This document shows positions 7,219-14,569 of a stretch of DNA of 24,483 bases, piece by piece. The stretch spans positions 1-24,483 of the IMG/VR virus record IMGVR_UViG_3300033141_002782; one strand, written 5' to 3'. Made by a program: the position numbers and the translations under genes. The number at the start of each line of letters is the position of its first letter. Position 1 is the stretch's first letter. The DNA is from a virus. The notes under the pieces were generated by a model. It ran no database searches, was not told the DNA's origin, and saw only the letters and a list, made by a program, of their open reading frames with translations.

Positions 7219-7836
7219 GTGTGGGTTCAACTGCTGTCGGTAAAACAGATTGAAGTTCGCGGCGTTTCGCGCACCTACCACGCCGGCGACTGGGTAGAGG
7301 TTGGACGCCACATCGCGACCCAATGGCTGGCCGACGGTTCGGCGCGCACGATGCCGGCGGAGTTGGCGCGCAACCTGCCCGGTTGTGGCGTCGTGTTGAC
7401 CGGCGACGGTGCTGCGCCTGGCCTGCAGGATGCGCTGGACGTGATGCGGGGCGAGCCGTCCCTGCCGTACCCTCGTACCCTCATCTGGGACCCTGCGCAA
7501 ACGCTGCGACGCGAGTTACTGCCAAGCGGCTTTCATCTGCTCGACACATGGGACGCGGCCTGTCCTCTGTACGATTATAACCTGCTGGCGCGTGACTACG
7601 GAGACGAGTCTGATCGTGCTCAGACGGCAGCAGTGATACGAGACCTACGGGTGATGCTGTACGAGCCGCGCGTACTGTTCGTGCGCCGGTGTGAGGCGTC
7701 GCTGCGGTTGGTGGAGACGTGGCAGAAGGAACGAGAGCGGGGCGACGACCGGCTGGCGTTCCTGCGTGCGTTCTATCGGGTGAAGCCGCGATTGTGCGCG
7801 TTACCGGTGACGTGGATCGGGAAGCAGGTGGAGTGA
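7219..7836 (+). CDS. Phage N-terminal domain fused to a degenerate GT-A glycosyltransferase-like domain
   Basis: 205 residues, starting at GTG 7219 behind GAGGAGG. Residues 1-~55 (YHAGDWVEVGRHIATQWLADG) look like a small domain I associate with phage structural regions. From about residue 86 the protein aligns by eye with the two GT-A domains downstream: TLIWDPAQ matches TLYLDADT, SGFHLLDTWDAA matches NGFALLADGWDMA, and VLFVRRCEASLRLVETW matches VLFWRRNEATTRLFERW. The catalytic DxD is replaced (D91 remains in WDPAQ, the second Asp is lost) and the N-terminal nucleotide-binding half is missing. It is probably not an active transferase and may be a scaffold or target adapter. Confidence 0.7.
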   Translation: MWVQLLSVKQIEVRGVSRTYHAGDWVEVGRHIATQWLADGSARTMPAELARNLPGCGVVLTGDGAAPGLQDALDVMRGEPSLPYPRTLIWDPAQTLRRELLPSGFHLLDTWDAACPLYDYNLLARDYGDESDRAQTAAVIRDLRVMLYEPRVLFVRRCEASLRLVETWQKERERGDDRLAFLRAFYRVKPRLCALPVTWIGKQVE

Positions 7837-7847
7837 GAGGAGACGCC

Positions 7848-7991
7848 GTGTCCGAGAAGGAGTTACTACGCCAGATTGAGGAGTTGCGGCGGCGCGTACG
7901 TGAGTTGGAGGCCGATGTGCAGCGGTTGCGCAGTTGCGAGCAAGGGCCGCACTACATCACCAAGTGGCCGCCGGAGATGGAGCGAAAGTGA
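7848..7991 (+). CDS. Small coiled-coil protein, 47 residues
   Basis: GTG at 7848 follows GAGAGGAGA with good spacing, and the stop overlaps the next GTG start as GTGA, so it appears translationally coupled to the glycosyltransferase. Residues 2-~30 (EKELLRQIEELRRRVRELEA and on) form an Arg/Glu-rich leucine heptad coiled coil. The tail has one Cys and ends KWPPEMERK. It may help the neighbouring enzyme oligomerise or tether. No known family is recognised. Confidence 0.65.
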   Translation: MSEKELLRQIEELRRRVRELEADVQRLRSCEQGPHYITKWPPEMERK

Positions 7992-8611
7992 CCCGTGGTG
8001 TCGTCTACGTCGCCTACGGGGAGCCGGCACGAGCAGAAGCGCGGGCGAGTATCGCGTCTCTGCGCCAGCACAACGACCTGCCCGTGAGTGTGATTGCGGA
8101 AGAGCCGATAGCGGGCGTGGCGCATATCCCGTTTGCCGACGGCCATCCGGGGGCGCGCTGGGCGAAACTGAACGCCGATCGCTTGTCGCCGTACGACGAT
8201 ACACTCTATCTCGACGCAGACACGCGGGTACACGGCGACGTGAGTAACGGGTTTGCGCTGCTGGCCGACGGCTGGGATATGGCACTCACGGCGTCACGGT
8301 CACAGGGCAGCGCAGCGTTCTGGCATCTGTCGCCAGATGATCGCCAGGAGACCTACGGTGTGGTTGGGCCGATAGTGGTGCAATTACAGGGCGGCGTGCT
8401 GTTCTGGCGACGCAACGAGGCAACGACGCGGCTATTCGAGCGGTGGCGCGCAGAGTGGGCACGCTATCGACAGCAGGACCAAGGCGCACTACTGCGAGCG
8501 CTCTACACTGAGCCGGTGCGCGTGTGGTTGCTGGGGCGACCGTGGAACGGCGGCAATCTAATAGAGCATCTGTGTGGACGTGCGAAACGATGGCCGAGAG
8601 ACACACACTGA
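7988..8611 (+). CDS. GT-A fold glycosyltransferase (stand-alone copy)
   Basis: 207 residues from GTG 7988, which forms a GTGA overlap. The N-terminus TRGVVYVAYGEPARAEARAS is the first strand-loop-helix of a GT-A nucleotide-sugar fold, DAD (76-78, in TLYLDADTRV) is the metal-binding DxD, and VQLQGGVLFWRRNEATTRLF plus QQDQGALLRALY follow as in GT8-like enzymes. It should transfer a sugar from a nucleotide donor. The acceptor is unknown. Unlike the paralogous domain downstream, it ends early after WNGGN with a different tail and lacks the IVHHQ segment, so activity is less certain. It overlaps the next gene by 22 bases. Confidence 0.8.
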   Translation: MTRGVVYVAYGEPARAEARASIASLRQHNDLPVSVIAEEPIAGVAHIPFADGHPGARWAKLNADRLSPYDDTLYLDADTRVHGDVSNGFALLADGWDMALTASRSQGSAAFWHLSPDDRQETYGVVGPIVVQLQGGVLFWRRNEATTRLFERWRAEWARYRQQDQGALLRALYTEPVRVWLLGRPWNGGNLIEHLCGRAKRWPRDTH

Positions 8612-10218
8612 ACGTACACATCGTCTGTCGAGACGCGAATAGCAACTGGATCTGCGCACGACTAGCGCAGCATCTCGTGCGCGTCAACGGCTGGAGCATC
8701 GGCGACCAACCGCGCAGAGACGTGGACGTGAATGTGTACTTTCCCTATCTCGAGTACGTCAACTGTGGACGGTTCGCCGACACGCTGACTGTGGGTTGGT
8801 TCACCCACCGGGAGACGCAGCGACCGGCCAAGGTCACTATGTACGACGAGACGGCGAGTGCCGTAGATTTGCGCGTGACGCCCTCAGCGATGTGCGCGGC
8901 AGACTTGAGTAAGCACGGGGCGACGGCGCACATCCCGCACCCGATAGAGTTGGATCTGTTCACGCTGGGCGCACGGCCGGCAAACGAGCGGCCGACGATA
9001 GGCGTGTCTGGTACCGTCTACCAGGGCGGCCGCAAGGGTGAGTGGATGGTGCAGCGGCTGGCGTTCGAGCATCCTGAGTGGCACGTTATCGCGTCGGGCA
9101 AGGGCTGGCCCGTGGAGACGACGTGGCGTGAGTGGAGCGAGATGCCGGCCTATTACCGCAGCCTCGATGCGTATCTGTGCACGTCACTCTGCGAGGGAGG
9201 ACCCGTACCACCGTTCGAGGCGCTGGCCTGTGGCACGCCAGTTGTGGTACCCTCTGGTGTCGGCCAGATGGACGAGTTGCCTGAACGCGCCGGTATCCGC
9301 CACTATCCCGCAGGCGACTATGACGCGATGGTGGGCGCAATCGAGCGCGTACTGGCTGACGATATCGGCGGCCTTCGCGCTGTGGCCGCGCAGTACACGG
9401 TGCAGCGTTGGTGTGACGCTTGGTTGCTGGCGCTAGAGCACCTGGCGACGCCGGCAGAGGACGAGACGCGACCTGACTGGCGCGGGCGTGCCGGCGTGTA
9501 CGTCGTGGCCTATGGCGGGCCGTCACGCAAGTGTGCGCGTCGCTGCATAGAGAGCGTGCATCGACACATGCCCGGCGTACCCGTGGCGCTGGCGTCTGAG
9601 GCGCCACTGGGTCCAGAGGACGTCTATCTCGATGAGCCGGACGCCGATATCGGCGGACGCAGCGTGAAGACGCGTGTCTACGACGTGACGCCAGCAGAGT
9701 GGGCGTATGCGCTCTATCTCGACGCCGATACTGAGTTGACCGCGCCTGTGCCGTACCTATTCGACGCGCTGCAGGACGGGTTCGATATGTGCATCTGCAC
9801 GAATCCGGGGAAGTACCACGTCACAACGCAGATGTACAGACCGGACAACCGCGACGAGGTAGATACGACATTTGACGAGATTGGCGCGCAAGAGTTAGAG
9901 CAGTTGCAGGGCGGCGTGTTCTCGTTCTATCGCAACGAGCGCACAGCGACGCTGCTCAGAGCGTGGCATACTGAGTGGCAGCGATGGGGCAAGCGCGACC
10001 AGGGCGCGCTACTCAGAGCGATGTACAAACACCCGGTGCGTCTGAATCTGCTTGGCATTGAGTGGAATACGAGCAACCGGTATCCGGCCCCCAACGGTAC
10101 GGCCGGTATCGTACATCACCAGATGGAGGCGCGGCGGCACGCCGGCATAGTCTGGGGGCGCAATGACAGTGAGGAGGCGTGGGCGGCCGTGCACAAGTGG
10201 GAGGCGGGGCAACGGTGA
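8590..10218 (+). CDS. Two-domain glycosyltransferase: GT-B (GT4-like) followed by GT-A
   Basis: 542 residues. Residues 1-~290 form a GT-B enzyme: IPHPIELDLFTLG, IGVSGTVYQGGRKGEWMVQ and the donor-site motif CEGGPVPPFEALACGTPVVV (~200-218, with the family's Glu). Residues ~300-525 form a GT-A domain (VYVVAYGGPSRKCARR, DAD at 378-380, ELEQLQGGVFSFYRNE, DQGALLRAMY, IVHHQMEARR) that is a clear paralogue of the preceding gene. Each half could add one sugar, giving a two-step product. ATG 8590 has a weak ribosome binding site, and an in-frame GTG at 8572 is the alternative. The stop overlaps the next GTG start. Confidence 0.88.
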   Translation: MAERHTLNVHIVCRDANSNWICARLAQHLVRVNGWSIGDQPRRDVDVNVYFPYLEYVNCGRFADTLTVGWFTHRETQRPAKVTMYDETASAVDLRVTPSAMCAADLSKHGATAHIPHPIELDLFTLGARPANERPTIGVSGTVYQGGRKGEWMVQRLAFEHPEWHVIASGKGWPVETTWREWSEMPAYYRSLDAYLCTSLCEGGPVPPFEALACGTPVVVPSGVGQMDELPERAGIRHYPAGDYDAMVGAIERVLADDIGGLRAVAAQYTVQRWCDAWLLALEHLATPAEDETRPDWRGRAGVYVVAYGGPSRKCARRCIESVHRHMPGVPVALASEAPLGPEDVYLDEPDADIGGRSVKTRVYDVTPAEWAYALYLDADTELTAPVPYLFDALQDGFDMCICTNPGKYHVTTQMYRPDNRDEVDTTFDEIGAQELEQLQGGVFSFYRNERTATLLRAWHTEWQRWGKRDQGALLRAMYKHPVRLNLLGIEWNTSNRYPAPNGTAGIVHHQMEARRHAGIVWGRNDSEEAWAAVHKWEAGQR

Positions 10219-11087
10219 GGGTGGCGCTGGTTCACCGAGACAACCCGCGCTGTATCGAGCGCATGGGCGGTGCGTTCTGCTACGACGTGCCTGAGTTTGA
10301 GGTGACGCATTTCCCCACGGCGAAGTTCGGCGTGGTGGACAGAAACGAGTTGGCCGACGCTGGTTACGACGTCATCTACTATGAGGACGGCAAATGCTGG
10401 CCGACGTTTGAGGGCGATGCCGATATTCCGGTCATCTACCAGGTGCAGGACAGCACGCTTTCAGAGGAGCACTATCGTCTGCGTTACGAGAAGGCGGCTG
10501 AAGTCGCCGATCTGGTGCTGGTGGATTGGGACGACCTGACGCGATTCGAGGGTGTGGGCGCGCCGGTTCGCCGCCTGTCGTACAGCGTGAACGATTGGCT
10601 GTTCTGTGACTATGGCCTAGAGCGCGACATCGACGTGGCGTTCCTCTGCCACACCAAGGACTGTCCTGCGCGTGCGGCGCTGGACGTGCAATTGACCGAC
10701 CTATGCCTGCGACGCGGCTGGGAGTACGAGTCGGGCACGCGGTTGGGGCGGCGGTATGCGCAGGCGTTTAACCGAGCGCGCGTGTGTGTGCACATGGAGC
10801 GGACGCCGACAACGCGGGCGCATCGCGTATTCGATGTGATGGCGGCTCGATCGTGCCTGCTCACCAGCGTGCAGCCGTACGTGTCGGGCGAGGAACAGGT
10901 TGCGGGCGTCCACTACGTAGACTATGAGACCCCGGCCGAAATAGATGAGCGGTTGGCGTGGCTGCTTGACTCCGGCGCATGGGAGACGATAGCGGATGCG
11001 GGGCACGAATACGTGATGACGCATCACACGTGGAGCGTGCGGGCGCGAGAGTTGCGCGACATGATCCGAGAGGAACTGGGGCTTTGA
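10215..11087 (+). CDS. CgeB-like GT-B glycosyltransferase
   Basis: 290 residues from GTG 10215 (GTGA overlap, GGGAGG upstream). The N-terminal half (MRVALVHRDN, DVIYYEDGK, ADLVLVDWDDL) is an alternating alpha/beta domain. The C-terminal half has the shape of CgeB/Glyco_trans_1_2 proteins: DIDVAFLCHT, YAQAFNRARVCVHME, RAHRVFDVMAARSCLLTS and a closing THHTWSVRARELRDMI helix. It is a probable glycosyltransferase with unknown donor and acceptor, the third in a row. It overlaps the radical SAM gene by TTGA, so the two are probably translated together. Confidence 0.8.
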   Translation: MRVALVHRDNPRCIERMGGAFCYDVPEFEVTHFPTAKFGVVDRNELADAGYDVIYYEDGKCWPTFEGDADIPVIYQVQDSTLSEEHYRLRYEKAAEVADLVLVDWDDLTRFEGVGAPVRRLSYSVNDWLFCDYGLERDIDVAFLCHTKDCPARAALDVQLTDLCLRRGWEYESGTRLGRRYAQAFNRARVCVHMERTPTTRAHRVFDVMAARSCLLTSVQPYVSGEEQVAGVHYVDYETPAEIDERLAWLLDSGAWETIADAGHEYVMTHHTWSVRARELRDMIREELGL

Positions 11088-12067
11088 GAGAATCGCCGAT
11101 AGCGCCAACGCAGAAGATACTGAGATTCCCCGAGACGCTGCGGCGGCTGCAGACGGGCGAACGCGTCTGGCCGCTGCACGTGGAGATGGACCTGTCTGAC
11201 CAATGCAACCTGCGCTGTGCCTGGTGTCGATTCGCAGACCGCCTCGGTGAGGCAACGGTGGACCTGCCGTTCGCACGGTCCGTGCTCGACCAGTTGCGCG
11301 CTGTGGGTGTGCGCGCGGTGACGTTCTCCGGTGGTGGGGAGCCGACACTATGCCCAGCATTCGCGACGATTGCGCGCTACGCGGCGAGCATCGGGCTGGA
11401 CGTGGGCATCTACTCCAACGGCACGAATACGCGTGCGCTGCTGGACGCGGCCGACGTGTGCGAGTGGATATACGTCAGCCTCGACGCGGTGAACGCGGCT
11501 CAGTACGAGGCCATCAAGCACAAGCCATACTACGACCGCGTGTGTGAGTCTGTTCGTAGACTATCTGCGCGTGATTGCATCGTCGGCGTCGGTTTTCTCA
11601 TTACCGGCGAGAACTGGCGCGACGCCGAGCGCATGGCAATGTTGGCGGGCAGCCTCGGCGCTGATTATTGCCAACTGCGCGCATGTGCCGGTCTCGACGA
11701 TTATAGCTGGGTGCCGGTCGCGCTACCGTGGCTAGAGCACCTGGCTGGGCCACGTACGCTCATCTACAGTCGGAGATTCCGCGACCTGTACGACGCGTGG
11801 TCCGGCACATATGAGCGTGGGTACACCGTCTGTCGTGGCTCTGAGATTGTGCCCGCTATCACGGCCGACGGTATGGTGTGGGTATGCCCGAACACGCGAC
11901 GGCTGCGGCCGCTGGGCAATCTGCGCGAGGAGCCATTCACGGCAATCTGGGAGCGCCGCGCGGAGCAGCACGTGGGCGACGACTGCGAGCCGACCTGCCG
12001 CAATCATGCGCTGAATCGCACGCTAGAGTACGTTTGTTCGCAGCATTTGCACGAGAGGTTTGTGTGA
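11084..12067 (+). CDS. Radical SAM enzyme with SPASM/twitch-like C-terminal cysteines
   Basis: 327 residues, with TTG 11084 overlapping the upstream stop and GAGG before it. CNLRCAWC (Cys41, Cys45, Cys48) is the 4Fe-4S/SAM motif, and FSGGGEPTL (81-89) is the SAM-binding GGE motif. SNGTNTRALL, IYVSLDAVNAAQYEAIKHK and VGFLITGENW follow the TIM-barrel order of the family. The C-terminus has Cys250, Cys268, Cys301, Cys305 and Cys318 (TVCRGSE, WVCPN, CEPTCRNHALN), enough for an auxiliary cluster. SPASM-type enzymes modify peptides or sugars. The neighbours favour a sugar or glycan substrate, but this is inference. A start further upstream would run into the previous gene. Confidence 0.9.
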   Translation: MRESPIAPTQKILRFPETLRRLQTGERVWPLHVEMDLSDQCNLRCAWCRFADRLGEATVDLPFARSVLDQLRAVGVRAVTFSGGGEPTLCPAFATIARYAASIGLDVGIYSNGTNTRALLDAADVCEWIYVSLDAVNAAQYEAIKHKPYYDRVCESVRRLSARDCIVGVGFLITGENWRDAERMAMLAGSLGADYCQLRACAGLDDYSWVPVALPWLEHLAGPRTLIYSRRFRDLYDAWSGTYERGYTVCRGSEIVPAITADGMVWVCPNTRRLRPLGNLREEPFTAIWERRAEQHVGDDCEPTCRNHALNRTLEYVCSQHLHERFV

Positions 12068-12082
12068 GAGAGGAGGGGGACG

Positions 12083-12466
12083 ATGTTCGAGAGAATGCTT
12101 GAGGCTATAGGTGGGCCGCCCAAAATCGAGATCACCATTGAGCCAGAAAAGACATGTGCGATAGTGGCGCTTCGTGTTCGAGTCTCGTGTACCTATACGC
12201 CTGGGGCTTCTGGTGAGGCAGAGAGTAGTTGGCCGAAACACGCGCCTGCAGAGGAAGTCGAAACGCGCATTGCGTTGGCGCTGAGCATGGCCTATGCCCG
12301 TATGCTCGATGCTAGACGCCAATACTACGAACGGGAAGAGCAAGAGGACAACCCGTTTGTTGAAGAGCGAAAGCGCTTCCCATATATCGGCGAGTTGGGT
12401 GCCGCAGGCGATCTGAGCATCGAGACTCTTACTGGAGACGACAAGAATGCCGCAATCGCATCCTGA
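12083..12466 (+). CDS. Hypothetical protein, 127 residues, inside the sugar cargo block
   Basis: ATG 12083 follows a strong GAGGAGGGGG site, and the gene overlaps the dehydrogenase gene by 20 bases. The first half has a beta-strand pattern (KIEITIEPEKTCAIVALRVR), the middle is a helix (RIALALSMAYARMLDARRQY) and the C-terminal part is acidic. No catalytic motif, signal peptide or membrane segment is visible. By eye its codons look a little less GC-rich than its neighbours. I do not recognise it. Confidence 0.75.
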   Translation: MFERMLEAIGGPPKIEITIEPEKTCAIVALRVRVSCTYTPGASGEAESSWPKHAPAEEVETRIALALSMAYARMLDARRQYYEREEQEDNPFVEERKRFPYIGELGAAGDLSIETLTGDDKNAAIAS

Positions 12467-13307
12467 GGTCGTAAATCGACAACCGCGCACGCTCATTGTG
12501 GGCTATGGCCACGTGGGCCAACAGATTGGGCGTTACTTCACCGAGGCCGACTGGGTAGATGAGCACAACATCATCTGCCGCGTCGCCGATAACGAGGTTG
12601 CAGACGTTACGCCGCACTGGGCCGTCGGCGGCTCTGTCGTAACACATCTGACGCGAAATGGCGAGCCGTTCACGTACGACCTGGCGTTTATCTGTGTGCC
12701 GACGCCAGAGGGCGAGGGCGGGCGGTGTGATACGTCGCTAGTGCGCTGTGTCTATCATTGCTGGAACGCCGTGGCGCGGTACTGGTGCATCAAGTCCACG
12801 GTAGAGGTCGGCACAACAGCGTCGCTTGGTGGCGCGGTCTGTTTCTCGCCCGAGTACTACGGCGAGACGCTGGGGCATCCGTTGGCCGGAGCGCCTAGAG
12901 ACACGTTTGTCATTCTAGGCGGACCGCGTGACGTGACGCGCGTATTCGCTGAGGCGTGGACGCTGGTAACCAACTCCTATACGCGTATCTACCAGACAGA
13001 TAGCCGCACGGCGGAACTCTGCAAACTGGCTGAGAACGCATGGATAGCGACTAAGGTCACGTTCTGCAGCGACCTGAGACGTATTGCCGAAAACGCGCAT
13101 ATTGATTGGCACGAACTGCGTGAGTTGTGGCTGGCTGACCCGCGTATATCGCGTAGCCACACCTATGCCTATGCCGACAACCCGGGGTGGGCTGGCAAGT
13201 GTATACCGAAGGACACTGCAAACCTATGCGCGTGGACGCGGGCCCTGGGACAACCAGCGCGACTGTTGGAGGCCGTGCGGGAGGTTAATCGTGCGCATCG
13301 AGAATAG
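12447..13307 (+). CDS. Shortened UDP-glucose/GDP-mannose dehydrogenase family protein
   Basis: 286 residues. The family oxidises a nucleotide sugar to its uronic acid with two NAD+. NAD-binding GYGHVG is at 19-24, and AFICVPTP and KSTVEVGTT (Thr118) follow. SPEYYGET (Glu136), AELCKLAENAW (Lys193, Asn197) and GWAGKCIPKDT (Cys252, Lys255, Asp256) supply the usual catalytic residues. The protein stops where the third, UDP-binding domain of the usual ~390-450-residue enzyme would begin. It may therefore need a partner or use another substrate. GGAG precedes ATG 12447. It overlaps the methyltransferase start by 17 bases. Confidence 0.88.
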   Translation: MPQSHPEVVNRQPRTLIVGYGHVGQQIGRYFTEADWVDEHNIICRVADNEVADVTPHWAVGGSVVTHLTRNGEPFTYDLAFICVPTPEGEGGRCDTSLVRCVYHCWNAVARYWCIKSTVEVGTTASLGGAVCFSPEYYGETLGHPLAGAPRDTFVILGGPRDVTRVFAEAWTLVTNSYTRIYQTDSRTAELCKLAENAWIATKVTFCSDLRRIAENAHIDWHELRELWLADPRISRSHTYAYADNPGWAGKCIPKDTANLCAWTRALGQPARLLEAVREVNRAHRE

Positions 13308-13923
13308 CAGCGCAGAGGACATTCTCTGCAGGCTCTATGACTATCACAGTGAGTTGCCCGAGGTGCTGACGCGGGTACGTGAGCGCGTAGTGCAATCCAA
13401 GCGCGAGATTAGCGAGTACCAGGCTGCGGCGCTCTACGCACTTGCGCGGCCGTTTGACGGTGGGTGCGTGCTGGAGATAGGGACGGCGTTCGGCTATTCA
13501 GCGTCGGTACTAGCCGAGGCGTGTCCGCAGGCGCAGATTGTGACGCTGAATCCAAAAGAGAAAGAGTATCCACATGCTGTGAAGGCGCTGAGCGCGTATC
13601 CCAACGTGACGCCGCTGATGGTGCGGTCGTGGGATTATCTCGCGCAGTATGACGGGAAGCCACTGAGCCTGGTCTGGGTAGATGGCGACCACGAGCGCGT
13701 CAGGCGTGATTTCCCTTGGTGGAATCACCTGCATGTTGGCGGGCTCATGCTGTATCACGACTATTCGCCAGCGGATTCATGGCGACCAACCGTGTGCGTA
13801 TACGACGCGCTGAACGAATTGCGCGAGCAGATGGGGCGCGACTTTGACGTGCTGATAACGGACGACGGCGGCGTAGGTATGTGCGGCTGGTATCGCCGTG
13901 AGGGTGAGACGTATGGCGAATGA
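13291..13923 (+). CDS. Class I SAM-dependent methyltransferase (Methyltransf_24-like)
   Basis: 210 residues from GTG 13291, which lies inside the end of the dehydrogenase gene with GGGAGG before it. Motif I is VLEIGTAFGYSAS (60-72), and LVWVDGDHERVRRDF (127-141) and GGLMLYHDYS (150-159) provide the Asp/His pattern of small O-methyltransferases of this family. In this setting a sugar O-methylation is plausible, though the acceptor cannot be read from the sequence. It is the last gene of the cargo block and overlaps the connector gene by 11 bases. An in-frame ATG far upstream (13084) lies fully inside the dehydrogenase gene and was rejected. Confidence 0.87.
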   Translation: MRIENSSAEDILCRLYDYHSELPEVLTRVRERVVQSKREISEYQAAALYALARPFDGGCVLEIGTAFGYSASVLAEACPQAQIVTLNPKEKEYPHAVKALSAYPNVTPLMVRSWDYLAQYDGKPLSLVWVDGDHERVRRDFPWWNHLHVGGLMLYHDYSPADSWRPTVCVYDALNELREQMGRDFDVLITDDGGVGMCGWYRREGETYGE

Positions 13924-14569
13924 CTATGCGACAATAGTGGAGTTAAAGGCCGAGTTGCAGAAGACTGACAGCGACGATGACGCCAGTCTGCAGCGGGTTC
14001 TAGACGCGGCGGCGACGCATATCGATCGGTATTGCAACCGGCCTGATGGGTTTGTGGCCAATAGCACCGCCTCCGCGCGGTACTACCCTGGTTCCGGCGG
14101 CAAGTACCAGCGCATTGACGAGTGTATTGCGGTGACAGCCGTTGCGGTCAAAGATGCCGCCTTTGATGATGAGGACGCGTATGAGACATGGACGTTGGGC
14201 ACGATCGGCAGCACAACGGAAGCAGATGTGTTCCCGGCGACGGGTAGCGAGAAGTGGCCTGAGTACAACCGCACACCGTACACTCTGCTGGTCATTGGCG
14301 CCAACGGTGACTATACGCTGTTCCCGCACGACATCTACGGCCGGCCGACGGTTCAGGTGACGGCAAAATGGGGCTATGCGGAAACGGTGCCCGACGACAT
14401 TAAGACGGCGACGATTATGCAAGCGGCGCGCTGGTGGAAGCGGTTACAGATAGCGATGGCCGACGCGACCGGCGGCGGAGAGTTGGGCGTGCTGCTCTAC
14501 CGACAGCGGCTGGACCCTGATATCGCCGCCATTCTGGATGACGGCGGATACCGGCGGCTGGTCGTATGA
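13913..14569 (+). CDS. Head-tail connector (gp6-like adaptor)
   Basis: 218 residues from ATG 13913. The N-terminal helices (YATIVELKAELQ, LQRVLDAAATHIDRYCNRP) are typical of phage head-tail connector proteins, which form a ring under the portal. The middle is an insert of beta structure with PTVQVTAKWGYAETVPDDIK, and the C-terminal helix TATIMQAARWWKRLQIA also matches the family. It marks the return to standard virion genes after the cargo block. It ends in an ATGA overlap with the next gene. Confidence 0.85.
   Translation: MANDYATIVELKAELQKTDSDDDASLQRVLDAAATHIDRYCNRPDGFVANSTASARYYPGSGGKYQRIDECIAVTAVAVKDAAFDDEDAYETWTLGTIGSTTEADVFPATGSEKWPEYNRTPYTLLVIGANGDYTLFPHDIYGRPTVQVTAKWGYAETVPDDIKTATIMQAARWWKRLQIAMADATGGGELGVLLYRQRLDPDIAAILDDGGYRRLVV

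Noticed and set aside
7934-7987. Upstream start for the stand-alone GT-A gene
   Set aside because: The extra 18 residues lie inside the coiled-coil gene and are not part of the GT-A fold. The GTGA overlap at 7988 is the better start.
7848-12067. RiPP (modified peptide) cluster with the 47-residue protein as precursor and the radical SAM enzyme as maturase
   Set aside because: The small protein is a plain coiled coil without a Cys/Gly-rich core, the radical SAM gene is three genes away, and no transporter or peptidase is present. A glycan pathway fits better, so this is kept only as a weak alternative.
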